64,000 bases of DNA from Letharia columbiana (taxonomy: Eukaryota; Ascomycota; Lecanoromycetes; Lecanorales; Parmeliaceae). The stretch covers positions 41,001 through 105,000 of the forward strand of contig NW_023501150.1 of the NCBI RefSeq assembly GCF_014066305.1. Direction: 5' to 3'. Below the pieces are notes generated by a model. That model was not told the origin of the DNA, did no database searches, and saw only the letters and a list, made by a program, of their open reading frames with translations. Below, piece after piece: positions 33,534 to 44,083 of this stretch. The position numbers were made by a program, and so were the translations under genes. How positions within the stretch are numbered: the stretch's first letter is position 1; each line of letters begins with the position of its first letter.

Positions 33534-35150
33534 ATGGCAACCACAGCTATCGTCCCGCATTCACCTCGAATGGGTTCCACCGCATTCCCCCTCAATCGTC
33601 TACCCATTGAAATCATACACATGGTCTTCGAACAATTGACGCGAGGATACCAACAGCGAGACATCGCCTGCCTACGCCTTGTCTGCAAACGCTTCGCTGA
33701 TATCGGCAACTACCACCTCCTCTCCGAAGTCCATCTCTTCTTCAAATCCAGCCAATTTGAACAGCTCCGCCAGATCTCCGAACATCCCACCATCAGCAAG
33801 AAAGTCAACACCCTCTTCTACGAAGCCGACACCATGGAAGGATATGGCTCAATGCAAGTATGGAAAGAGAACATTTGTGTTCCGGGTTGGTATAAGAATC
33901 TGTCACCGGGGGATCTCCATCCTCCTCCACCAACGGCTAGTGAGAGGGAGCAGCGGGCTTACAAACGCGATCTGAAGAAGACGATGCACGGGCCTAAATT
34001 CACGCACTCAGATAGGTTGCTGACAAGGGCATACGACATATTCCAGGGGTACCTAGCGGATCAGGAAAGCATTCGAGCGCAAGACTACAATGTGAAGATG
34101 CTAAAGGATGCTATGATCAAGATGCCGAACCTGAAGACCATCGAGATGTCAACAGAGTGTTGTCTCAACAGTGGCCGTAGTACGAGGATGGAGCAAGCTT
34201 TCAAGGATGGACTGTCAGCTCCATATGGGGACAGGTCAACAGCGGAAGGCTGTGGGGTCGGGCAATTACGGTCTCTACTCCTCGCCGCAGATGTTGCTGG
34301 TCTGGAGCTCGAGACGCTTTCTGCCGGTAACCTGGACTGGCGCTTCTTCATGGACCCAAGCAAGCAGAATCTCGAGGCATTGTCTGCCGACAACATGGAT
34401 AACGTGGACTGGAGTCTCTTCATGGATTCAAGCAAGCAGAACCCCGAAGTCCTGCGGAAGATGCAAAGAGCTGTACGGTCTCTACGAACCCTTAAGCTGT
34501 ACATCTCAACCAGCAGCGAGTACGACTATGACATGTATTTCGACGATCTCAGTCACGTCATGGTACCAGAGTGTGCCAAGTACCTGCACGAAACTTCCCA
34601 TCTCAAAGACTTCATCACCGCGAGCCCAGACCTTGAGCGCTTGGACATCAACTTCGACTGCGACGATCCTTACCCTCCGGCTAGCCTTTGTGATAGTGTT
34701 GGCACCTTCAAATGGCATGCTCTACGCGTCGCAGCCTTCGCCTACATCAGCGCCGACGAAGACTGCCTGGTCCAGTTCTTCGCCAGACACGCTAGCACCC
34801 TGCGAAAGATCCGCCTGGATACGATCCTCCTGACCACAGGATCATGGGCACCCCTAATACAACGCGCACGCAAAGTCCTCAAGCTAGAGAAAGCAGTCCT
34901 CTCTGGCAAGCTGAGAAGCAACGATCCGGAAGAGTCCTACTATTTCGACCTCCCGGCCGGTCTCAATGGGGGCAAGAGGGCGAAGATCGAGGTTGCGGTT
35001 GAGGAATATTTGGTCAAGGGTGGTGCTGCGCCGTTGCTGGATTTGAACGCTCTGGCCGAGGAGCATTACCGTGCTTATGTGTATCCGGACGAGGATGCTT
35101 GGGAGTATGTGGATACGGAGTCCGACGAGGCCATCATGGATCGATTCTGA
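33534..35150 (+). CDS. F-box protein
   Basis: A single exon of 538 residues from the ATG at 33534. The F-box is near the N-terminus: LNRLPIEIIHMVFEQL, then DIACLRLVCKRFADIGNYHL, with the conserved LP..I and Leu/Val-Cys-Lys pattern. It would link a substrate to an SCF ubiquitin ligase. The remainder has no clean LRR or WD repeats. A short internal duplication occurs around residues 262-303: LSAGNLDWRFFMDPSKQN is followed by LSADNMDNVDWSLFMDSSKQN, and the DNA is similar too. The C-terminus is acidic (DEDAWEYVDTESDE). A TTG-initiated extension to 33501 is not used because an ATG with good context follows. Confidence 0.8.
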   Translation: MATTAIVPHSPRMGSTAFPLNRLPIEIIHMVFEQLTRGYQQRDIACLRLVCKRFADIGNYHLLSEVHLFFKSSQFEQLRQISEHPTISKKVNTLFYEADTMEGYGSMQVWKENICVPGWYKNLSPGDLHPPPPTASEREQRAYKRDLKKTMHGPKFTHSDRLLTRAYDIFQGYLADQESIRAQDYNVKMLKDAMIKMPNLKTIEMSTECCLNSGRSTRMEQAFKDGLSAPYGDRSTAEGCGVGQLRSLLLAADVAGLELETLSAGNLDWRFFMDPSKQNLEALSADNMDNVDWSLFMDSSKQNPEVLRKMQRAVRSLRTLKLYISTSSEYDYDMYFDDLSHVMVPECAKYLHETSHLKDFITASPDLERLDINFDCDDPYPPASLCDSVGTFKWHALRVAAFAYISADEDCLVQFFARHASTLRKIRLDTILLTTGSWAPLIQRARKVLKLEKAVLSGKLRSNDPEESYYFDLPAGLNGGKRAKIEVAVEEYLVKGGAAPLLDLNALAEEHYRAYVYPDEDAWEYVDTESDEAIMDRF

Positions 35151-35264
35151 TTCACCACCGCCGCCTAGATTGTTGAGTCGACTGTACGTTTTACAACAGG
35201 AGTGTGGCAAGCGAGATGGACCGCATGAGGCAATCACCGACTGTACGGAAGCCCCATGCTCTGT

Positions 35265-35388
35265 CTGATACGATAGGAGAATTTCTGATGCATCGATTAC
35301 TTTCAACAAGGGGAGTCGCTTGTCTATCTGATACGATAGGAGCTTTCTGATGCATCGATTACTTTTAACAAGGGGAGTCGCTTGTCAC
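35265..35388 (+). repeat. Two-copy tandem repeat, about 62 bp
   Basis: The unit TCTGATACGATAGGAG...GGGAGTCGCTTGTC occurs twice back-to-back with only a few differences. Confidence 0.85.
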
Positions 35389-35515
35389 GCTTGTGTATGA
35401 TGGAAGTTGTATGGAGGATTTTCTTCGTACATACGAGGGCACATCAAGCATACTTACTTCGGGTTACATCTCCGCTCCGTCGTATTCAATTCTTGTACCA
35501 TAATCTTTCTCATGC

Positions 35516-35790
35516 GTTGTTGTTAGGAGGATACATAGCACACAAACAGCCGCTTCTCGATTGTACCAATAGGAGTCCTTCCACAATTAATAACCTTTCC
35601 TCATCCATGGGTTGTTAAAAGCATATATAGCCCACAAACAGCCGCTTCTCAGTTGTACCAATAAGCAGTCCTTCCACAAATCACAACCCCTCCTCATCCG
35701 TCGCCGTTACAACCATACATAACCCTCACACACACACACACACATCCGCTTCTAAAATCATACCAATAAACCCTCTTGCCTCATATAACA
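35516..35790 (+). repeat. Three-copy degenerate minisatellite, about 92-bp period
   Basis: Copies share CACAAACAGCCGCTTCTC, a TTGTACCAATA segment and CCTTCCACAA...CCTCATCC. The third copy is the most diverged and carries a CA microsatellite. Confidence 0.75.
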
Positions 35791-36375
35791 AACAACCCCC
35801 CTTCCCCATCTTCCTCCCTCATCCCCTGTCACCAGAACCATTCCCCCCCCTCCCCTCCAACCCCATCCCTCTAACACACACAAACAGCCCCACTCCTCAC
35901 ACTAGATGAACCCCTCCATGCGCAGATGAGTAGCAGAATTGCATTGAGTGTGTATGTAGATCGAACTCGTTGCTCTATCCATTCCTGGCATCTGGGACAT
36001 GTGGACTTGATTCGTTGATGGTGTCTAGCGGTATGGTATCTCTCGTGGGTTTGCGCTTGGATGGATGGATGGGTAGGGTGGTTGGTTGGTTGGTTAGGTA
36101 GTTGGTTGGGACAGCTCTTACGTGGAGGTTGGTGGGCGGGGGGGGGGGATGGGATTTGGTGAGGTGAGGTGAGGTGAGGTGAGGGTCGGTTGTGGTCTTG
36201 AGTCGAATGGTTTGGTTGGGGTTGATGGCGTAGGTGGTATGTGCGGTTTAGAGGTGTATGTACGGGGGAGGATTATGTTGACTTGATAGGATATGGCAGC
36301 TATTGATGATTGACGTGAGAAGCAGGAGTGGTAGATAGTGACGTGAGAAGATGGCTATGTGCTAAAATAGACGTT

Positions 36376-37728
36376 CTAGCTCCCCGGCACGATCAAAGGA
36401 GATGCTGTTCCATTAACCAACAGCCCTTGAATCGTATCCAGCGCTGCCATTTGCTGCCCCAACCCTTTCGTGCCGTCCCAACCCCCAACATACCACTTCG
36501 TCCCGCAGACACTCGCGTTCATCCCCGAGCAGGACAGCGCCGCCGCTTGCGCCGACGAGGTTACCAGATCCAAGACTTGCGCCTTCAGACTCGGCAGCAT
36601 CTGCGTGGCGGCGACCATCCAGCGCGAAAGATACGCTTTGAAGCTGAACTGGTCGTTGTTGCATGTGGAGGCTTCTTCGCACATGAATTCGAATAAGACG
36701 TTGGTGGCGTTGGGGAAGGGGGAAAAGAAAATGTGCTGCGCGCCGGTCAGGAGACCTTGGGCTCGTGTCGCCCAGAGGGAGGTGCTGTTGGGAGAGGAGG
36801 CGATGTTGGCGAGGACGGCGGTGCCGAGGAGCATCGTTCCTGCGTTGTAGGACCATTGGTCGTGATCAATACCGGTGCAATTTATGGTGTCGTCTGTGCC
36901 GTCGTAGACGTAGTAGTTGCCATCCAGTAACCCAACCCTCGCCATCCAGTCGTACGTCTTCTCCGCCCAGTCGCTGTAGGTGCTATTGCCCGTGTATCTT
37001 GCAAGACGTGCGGCGAGTTGGAAAAAGCCGCCGTTGGCAATGGAGGATTTGTAGTAGAATCCAGCGTTGTTGGGGTTGAATTGCCATTGCAACCCGCCGT
37101 TGCAGGTGGACGTGTTCCAGCGCGGGCCAGCCATGTCGTTGAAGACACCTTTGGCAAGCTCGATGTAGGTGACGTTGGCGGTAGAGGGAAGGGGGAAGGA
37201 ACGCTCGGCGGCGGTCATGGCGGTGAGGCCCCAGAAGACTTGGTCGTCGTTGCCCTAATGTCATCCTCCATCAGTACTATTCCTATCAATGATAACTCCT
37301 GCAAATGAGAGCAAGGTGACGACTCACAAGTTGGCCCGCTTCCTCCGGCATCATGAAATCGTCCGTCGGGCTTGCTTGGGCCAGTATAGCTTGCGACACC
37401 ACATCGTTGTAGCTGGTGTCGCCGGTGTAGTGCCAGTATTCTACCATTCCCCCCCACATCGCGCCGGCTTCCCACCAATAGTATGGAACAGAGAGGAGGC
37501 CAGGCTCTTTTCCGGTTTGGTTGCCGGTGTAGTAGGTCATCATGCCATAGGCTATCGTGGAGGCGGCGCTGCGGATGGAGTCTAGGAGAGGTGATGTTAA
37601 TGGGCTGCTTTAAGAGTTGCAAGAGGGTAAGAAGTACTATCATCGGTGACATCTAGGAGAATAGCATGAGCAACTGTCGCTCCTGCTATGGCGGCGCAAA
37701 GGTTCGCTCCCGTGGTGGAGAAGAACAT
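36376..37728 (-). CDS. GH76 family glycosidase (Dfg5/Dcw1-like, alpha-1,6-mannanase fold)
   Basis: GH76 enzymes act on alpha-1,6-mannan. Dfg5/Dcw1 in yeasts link GPI mannoproteins to the wall. Three exons join in phase: 37728-37638, 37581-37328 and 37254-36376, giving 407 residues. A signal peptide is present (MFFSTTGANLCAAIAGATVAHA). The core has YYWWEAGAMWGGMVEYWHYTGD and the catalytic Asp pair in GNDDQVFWG (Asp118-Asp119, right after intron 2). It continues with GLQWQFNP, KSSIANGGFFQLAARLARYTG, DHDQWSYNAGTMLLG, YLSRWM and KWYVGGWDG. Several N-glycosylation sequons occur. The protein ends ASPLIVPGS without the Ser/Thr stalk and hydrophobic tail of a GPI signal. It may therefore be secreted freely, or a last exon may be missed. 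Confidence 0.9.
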
Positions 37729-38466
37729 AGTGAGGCAGATGGGAGCAGCGGGGTCTGATGGAAGTGCATGCTGCAGAGGTTAGACGCAGATGCTGCCATG
37801 TTTATAAAGACCGTCTTGCTTCTGCTAATCTTGTGGGGAAGCCCCGTGCGTTTCCTCTTGGCCAGGGGGATTGGAGGTTGGTTTCCGTAAAAGAAAGCTG
37901 CTGAGAGGTCATGTCGTCGACTAGAATGACCCTAGTGGAGATTTGATTGACCACCTGCTCCAAGCATGCTAGCGGCCGTTGACCAACGAGGGAACCTCGG
38001 ACGTTGTCTTCACCTTCTTCGTTCATCACCCTCCCCCCCTTTTCTCGCCCGTACATACTGAATGTTTAGTCTCGCGGCTTTCACCTTACAACACTTCAAT
38101 ATTGAGCCGAACAGAGAAGCCTGCTTTAGAAGTAGAAATTTGGATGACTGTCTCTGGCTCCTTTTTTCAACCTGTTGGCAGAGGACTGGAATATGACCAA
38201 ACAAGTCTACTTCTTATGGTTCATCAGAATGTCGAAAAGAAAATGTGGAGAGATATTCGACCTTCGTTTTAATCTCCCCCCCGTCACAAAGCGTCTCTAG
38301 CTCGAATCCTTGCTGTATGTCTATGCATCTCTTGACATCTAGTGTGGTAGCATACCCTAAATGCTGAGTTTACCTTATGTTTTTCTTTTTCCTACTGGAA
38401 AACGTGAATGTTGTATAGCTTGAACTATGACTTGTCAAAATTAAAAGTTACACTGTGCTCTCAAAC
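37729..38466. other. Divergent intergenic region, no gene recognised
   Basis: This separates the GH76 start from the dead MFS gene. Only short frames are present. Confidence 0.4.
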
Positions 38467-39935
38467 ATGAGTCAATCCCCACTCACTTTTGAGGACGACG
38501 AGGTCTTCGTGTCCGCTCTCGAGTATACCGCTACTACCTATGAAAACGATAGAGTCCGTAAATTGACCCAAAAATGCGATCGCCACCTCATCCCGCCTCT
38601 CTTCCTAATCTGTTTCTACGCCTTCATCGATCGCATCAACATCGGCAATGCCCGCATCCAAGGCTTGGGAACAGACCTTCGCGTGACGGGCAATCAATAA
38701 AGTCCCTCTCGTCGTCTTTTCCATCCCCTTGATCATCTTTGAGGCACTTAGAAATCTCGGCATGAGGACGACCTCCCTACCAGTATGGAATTGCGGCTAA
38801 ACCTTGTCCATAGGTGTCTTCACAAATTGTTAAGGGTAGTAAAGACATATGGAGGATTGATTGCCATGAGGGTTTTGTAGGTATCTTCCAAGCTGTGTCT
38901 TATCTCAGGCATTGTCTTCCTCCTCGCGGCATACTATCCGCGCTCTCAGCTACAATAAAGACCAAGCGTCTTGATTTGTTCAACCGCTTCGCCTCCGCTT
39001 TTGGTGGGTTGCTGGCTTATGCGATTGCGGGGACGGCGGGCACGGATGGCTAATTGAGGTGGAAGTGGATATTCATCATCAAGATCCTTATTAGTATGGC
39101 TATTGGCCTGTTCTGCCTTTTCACTTATTTCAGATTAACCACCTAAGGCGACCTTTCCGAACGGATGAGAGGGAGAACGAAAGCTACTCGAGGCGAGAAT
39201 CTTCGAAGGCGCAACTCAGGACAGGATGAATATCCCTGATGCTCAGGCGGCCAAACGCCCACTTACGCATCGAAAGATCTAACTCAGATAAGCCCGTCTA
39301 TCCTGCCAATCCATGCCAAGTCGCTCTACTCCGTTCCTGACCATACCAACATCCAAATCTACACAGCCACCTCCGCAACAGCCCATCCCTATCAACCTCT
39401 TCGGCCCCATCCTCGCCCTCTAAACCCTCTCCTCCTCCCTCCACACCACCGCCTCCCTCCCGCTCCAACCGCCCTCCCTCCCTCCCTCCGACCAAATCCG
39501 CCCAGTTACTTATTCAGCTTCTTCGGCATTCTCACCTCATCGCATCAGAGCGGGGTTCAGTAAAATGACCGCTCGATACAATACGATACGATATGCGGTT
39601 CCCGACTTCGTTCGAAGCTGAATCGGGCCCCATATCTCGGTTTCGCTGCTTTGGTGCTTGATGGCGAATGACCTGCGCGGGAAATACAAGACTGCTAGTT
39701 TGCAGATCGGCGTAGGGTATTCGATCGAGGTTGGTACTGGTCTTTCTTGTCTTCCCGGCTTGCTATGGAGGGGTCGTTTTAGGAGAGGATGGGTTTGCGG
39801 TTGGGTTGGGTCGGCGTTGGCGTTGGTGGTCGTGGCGGCTGTGGTGGGGCTGGGGCTGGGGCTGGAGGATGAGGAGAGGAGAGAAGGGGGGAGAGGGGGT
39901 ATGGATGCGGTTGTTGGGGGATATGGGGGATGATC
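38467..39935 (+). pseudogene. MFS permease pseudogene (allantoate/Dal5-like)
   Basis: The N-terminus is intact: MSQSPLTFEDDEVF, then RVRKLTQKCDRHLIPPLFL and FYAFIDRINIGNARIQGL, the first cytosolic segment and helix 1-2 of anion:cation symporter MFS proteins. It ends at TAA 38698-38700. Recognisable remnants follow in changing frames. They include a helix-2/3 piece (VFSIPLIIFEAL), then FASAFGGLLAYAIAG with KWIFIIK and IGLFCLFTYF, a loop piece near 39150-39290 and the C-terminal element WMMANDLRGKYK followed by LALVVVAAVVGLGLGLEDEERR. Order is conserved, so this is one decayed gene. Pyrimidine-rich CCTCC repeats near 39400-39490 replace coding sequence. Confidence 0.8.
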
Positions 39936-40276
39936 GGTCGGATTTTAGGTTTGTTGGTTGAGATTGGGATTGGGTTTGGTTGGGGAAGGAGAGCATGGGG
40001 GGGAGGTTCTGTCGGAGAAAGGGGTTGATGGCGGAACGTGTTTTGATGTAGTTATTTTGTCGGCTATAGGGATCTGAAAGCTGGTAGATCTACCGGAGTC
40101 AACCGAAATGCATCTCGTAATCACGGCGTACATATTCCCCTCGTACAGAACCCCTCTTTCCCCCACTCCACTCCACTCCACCCCTCCCATGCCAATCCCA
40201 GCGCTTCTCCACATAGCACCACTCATCCATCCCCACAGCAAGAACCGCTCTCCACCACAACCGTCCTCATCTCGAT

Positions 40277-42425
40277 CTAGAAACCATTTCCCCGCAACCA
40301 ATCACCCCCCCCGGATCCATCCCCCTCCCCATCCCAACGCGCCCCCATCGCGCCGGACGCGTAAGTGCATCCCGGATCTACGCTCCCGCTGGAATCTGGT
40401 GTGCCGACGACGGTGCTAGGCGACGAGCTCGACGCGACGACTCGTTCTGCCCGTGGTGCAGCTGTGTGGATTCGCGTCTCGCTCGGCGGGACGACGACGA
40501 GGATCGCGGCGGCGGAGAAGCGGTAGTTCAGGGTCGCTTCGTTGCCGTACTGTGGTTGTGGCGAAAAGGAAGTGAATTAGCGTTGTTATCGTCGGCGGTT
40601 TCTTGGGGGGAGTCTGGGGGAATGGGTGGGTATGGGAATGGTCTGTATTTAGTTGGGGCTTCGTACGTACCGCCAGTCCGGCATGCGCGAATTCTTTGTG
40701 CATGGGTTCGTTTAGCCATACGATCTGAGGTACTTTCTGGTGCGGCCATGCGGCGGTGACGGGCTTGCGGTGAGTAAAGAAGAGATTAGCTTCGCAGGGC
40801 ATGGTGATTGGGTTTTTGTGGGGGGGGGGGAGATGTTGTTGGGGGGACTCACCTCTTTGGACTCCTCTTCGTAGGATTTATCGAATGTGGGCCCGTGGAG
40901 CTTCGTCCCAACGATGGTGGTGTATTCTGCTTGGCCGCATTTAGAGAATTTGTCTTCAAGATTGTTATAGTAGTACAAACCCTCTTTTTCTTCTTCACTG
41001 TCACTGCCATCCATTGCATCATACGAGATTTCAACATCCTCATCGAATCCCTCGCCACGAAGGTGTGTTGGCTTCCCGGAGAGGTTCGTGAGGCAATTCT
41101 CGACAAAATCCCCTTCCCTGGGGACGGTTCGGCCCCGCATTAGCTCCCTGGCAGACAGGCCTCCCATGTTCTCTGATCTGTTCTCAATGATGGGATGAAC
41201 GCCGACCTTGAGACCCAGAGCGTGGAATACGGAGAATATGGCGAGGTCGACGCCTTTGAAAGCACCGGGGATCGATTTGCGACCGCTTCTCTGAGAGTGT
41301 GCGTATTGATGGTGGCAGAAGAATCCTAGGATGCCGCCTAGGAGATCATGTCAGCGTGAGATCAATTCAGCGGTGGATGCGGGGAGCTCGCCTCGTCTCA
41401 TGAACTTTTGCTGGAGGAGCATCCCATTCGCAATTTCAAAAAGCGGCAGATGATGAGGATGGGATACTGGTTGCGCAAGCTTTCCAATCGATGAGTAGTA
41501 TAGGTTGTATGTCAAGGTGATACGGTGACCTTTCGTAACCTCGAGGACTTCGTGTTCGCAATCTCCGTAGAAAGCTGCCCATTGGACAGACTGTGGGCTG
41601 GTGTGGCCCCATGCGAAGTCTACTGTTCCGCCGCGGTGCTTGACGCGTAGTACACCGCCTGATTAAAGAATCAGCATAGGGACAGCAACCAAAGCGCTTG
41701 GCTACTGGTGCCGGGAAATCGAGTCACGAAAATCCGAGTCACGAACCTTCGTGTTGGCAAGGCAAGCATACAACGAGTGAGCCAAATTGCATGACTCCGC
41801 GTGGGGTATCCACATGGGACAGGAATTTACCAGAGGGTGCAGAATAGATCTGGGGCTTTCAATTAGTCCCGTTTGCGACTTGACAGTAGTCTTGTTTTGA
41901 TGTACATACATTGAGTTTATAGAGCTCCCCCCGAACGCCTTGCGGACCAATGCCGACAGCTTGTCCGCCTCTGATGGTGCTCGGAAGAAGTATCTGCTGG
42001 ATGGAGTCCAAGATACCGCAATCGTGCGGGTGGAAATCAGTGGAGAATTGCGATGTGTCTAGCTTCACAGCCTTTCGGTATTTCTCGTCCAGGACATCGT
42101 GGCCACCAACGCCGAATGTCGCACGCTTGCAACTAGAAAGGAGGCCGTTGAGCATTCGGGATGAGCCATCGTGTTGATGTGGAAGAGGAAAGGAAATCTT
42201 TGATTGCTTGATATAGTGATCCTCCGAGTCCCATCGTATGGTGACAGATGGAAACAAGTTCTGCGCGCCAGTCCCAAGGTTGCCCGTACTTAGGTCTGAG
42301 ATAGGTACGGATCCGCCGCAAGCAAAAGTAGCAGTGGCAGCATGCCCGTTAACCGCAGACGCGAGTTTTTGTAGCAGCGCGGTGTTGCCCTCTTGCACTC
42401 CATGGTTGCTCTGACCGTCAGCCAT
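40277..42425 (-). CDS. 2-oxoglutarate/Fe(II)-dependent oxygenase
   Basis: A non-heme iron oxygenase (prolyl-4-hydroxylase-like fold) of unknown substrate, 578 residues. The exons are 42425-41910, 41849-41747, 41658-41392, 41337-40853, 40763-40671 and 40549-40277, all in phase. The iron triad is visible: HVD (His184, Asp186) in KFLSHVDTPRG, and His242 in GDCEHEVLEVTKGHR. Arg252 in GHRITLTYNLY is placed to bind 2-oxoglutarate. The N-terminal part (ATFGVGGHDVLDEKYRKA, FHPHDCGILDSIQQILLP) and the C-terminal lobe (KVPQIVWLNEP) match fungal proteins I recall. Intron 3 (41391-41338) has a GC donor. The acceptor of intron 4 (CCGCAAG at 40764) is the only one that keeps phase, but is not strongly supported. 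The acidic linker (MDGSDSEEEKEG) is unconserved. Confidence 0.85.
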
Positions 42426-42913
42426 TATTACTAAGCGGGTTTTTGATTGAATAGATGTGGAAAACGCGAAGAAAGCGCGAAGTCAGGTGCATTTAAGTTG
42501 ATGAGCAAGCGAGAGCACAGGCAGGCAGCAATTCCCATAAGCGTCAGGCAACCGAGTACTTTTCTGCAGATTTTGAGCCCCTTGCATGTATGGATGACGT
42601 GTCGGAGAGTCGGATGCTGCACTTTCCGAATTCCTAGCAAAAGAGACGGTTTCTGGTCTAAAGATTTGTTCCTATTCAGTAGATTGAAGACAGGTAGGGA
42701 AAAAACTTTCGCCTCGAAAATCAGGAGGGTATTTTGATTCGACCTATGTGCTGTCATGTTTGATGACATGCCAAGAAATGTAACGCCAGCAGAAGGTGTG
42801 TTTGTTCAAACTTGAAAAACTATCCGTGAGTATATTAGCCACAACTTGCCAACGTGAAACCGTGACTCCATGTGATCAACTAATTCTGATTCCATACCCT
42901 CGAAGTTATCGCA
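42426..42913. other. Divergent intergenic region
   Basis: A 488-bp spacer lies between the start codons of the oxygenase (minus) and the helical hypothetical gene (plus). It presumably holds both promoters. Overlapping short frames on both strands are shadows. Confidence 0.4.
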
Positions 42914-43957
42914 ATGCCACCGCCACCGAATACCAAGAAAGGCTATGAGCACCTCGAGCGGTTGGAGTGGCCGGAAGATCTGCTAGGTCCAAATTACTGG
43001 AAACCCAATTCTACCCTCATATCGGAGCTATCGCAGGATTTCAAAGGAAAAGTAGGTCGCGTTACGGAATCATGCATACGTTTCTACCAGAAAGTCAACC
43101 ACCAGCAAGCACCGATGATCAGTGGCGACAAGAATGACCCGGATGCTATTCATGCTCTGCAATTTGCGATGAATCGTCAAGACGAGCTTGAAAAAGCGAT
43201 CGAATCGCCCAACGAGCATCCGACTCAGCCACTCTTGTTGTGGCTATACGAACGCAAAAGATCTTTGGTCAAGGCGATGCAAGCTGTTGTGGTTGCTGAG
43301 GAGGGCGAGATGTACGATTTGGCAAACAAGGAACCCTGGAAGGCGAAGCTCGCGGACATGACGAGTGAACACGTTGAACACCTAAGGTTCATCTTCCGTA
43401 CCGTGATGGCCAGAATTGACATCGTGCTGGGGGATAAGGCGAATGTTAAGAGCGAGAAAATTCAGCCAACCCCCAGAGTAGCCATTGTACAGCCTGGGGT
43501 GACGGGGATCAATTTCCCAACCGCACCATCCGTCTCGTTCTGGAAGATAGACAATTCGCTGATGGAGAACTCAACATTGGAGATGCGCCAGGCAGCATTG
43601 GCAACGTATCACCAAGGCCGAGTAATGAGTGCAGGTAGAAACAATATCCCAGTCACTGAACCAAAGCCCTTACCCCCTGTGTTCAATGTCACCGTGCGAG
43701 CTATGAGCCTCACAATCCGTAGTATCGACTTGGTGTGGGTTGAAAGACAAGGGGGTTTGCCCAAGGCAAAAGAGCGAAGGCTTCTCGCTTGGCTTCGGGA
43801 AAGGAAAAATGCCGCTGTCGATCTCCGGTTCGCCTTCATAGAGTTTCACCTCCCATTAGAATTGCACCGACGCACTGTTCAGATTGATAATTTTGGTCTG
43901 ATATTCGTGTCGAAAAAGGGCAAGTACTCGGAGTGGGGAAGGTTGTTTCTCTTGTAG
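42914..43957 (+). CDS. Hypothetical helical fungal protein
   Basis: A single exon of 347 residues from the ATG at 42914. I do not recognise the family. The sequence is mostly amphipathic helix: VTESCIRFYQKVNHQQ, QDELEKAIE, LWLYERKRSLVKAMQAVVVAEEGEM and HLRFIFRTVMARIDIVLGD. After it come a Pro-rich linker and a final basic block (ERRLLAWLRERKNAAVDLRFAF). No signal peptide or membrane helix is visible. The long open frame with regular codon use and a well-placed ATG supports a real gene. It is convergent with the next gene, with only 126 bp between stops. Confidence 0.6.
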   Translation: MPPPPNTKKGYEHLERLEWPEDLLGPNYWKPNSTLISELSQDFKGKVGRVTESCIRFYQKVNHQQAPMISGDKNDPDAIHALQFAMNRQDELEKAIESPNEHPTQPLLLWLYERKRSLVKAMQAVVVAEEGEMYDLANKEPWKAKLADMTSEHVEHLRFIFRTVMARIDIVLGDKANVKSEKIQPTPRVAIVQPGVTGINFPTAPSVSFWKIDNSLMENSTLEMRQAALATYHQGRVMSAGRNNIPVTEPKPLPPVFNVTVRAMSLTIRSIDLVWVERQGGLPKAKERRLLAWLRERKNAAVDLRFAFIEFHLPLELHRRTVQIDNFGLIFVSKKGKYSEWGRLFLL

Positions 43958-44083
43958 GCTCCAGGCCACATCAACATGGGATGAATGATTGTCAGAGTGG
44001 GACCCAAGTCGGCGCCTGACAGCAAGCATACTTCGTCGGGGAGAGATGGCCCATTCCAAAAAGGACACGAGCTCCAAGGCTGC

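Larger units (their letters stand above)
35151..36375. other. Repeat-rich intergenic region
   Basis: This holds two tandem repeat arrays, a CA run near 35727-35745, poly-C/CCCT tracts near 35795-35870, and G-rich tracts near 36080-36200 (GGTT and GGTGA repeats and a run of ten G). No gene is recognised. Confidence 0.6.

Noticed and set aside
35700..36200. Possible telomere-like or centromeric repeat because of GGTT/CCCT tracts
   Set aside because: Tracts are short, irregular and mixed. No TTAGGG array and no chromosome-end features were seen.
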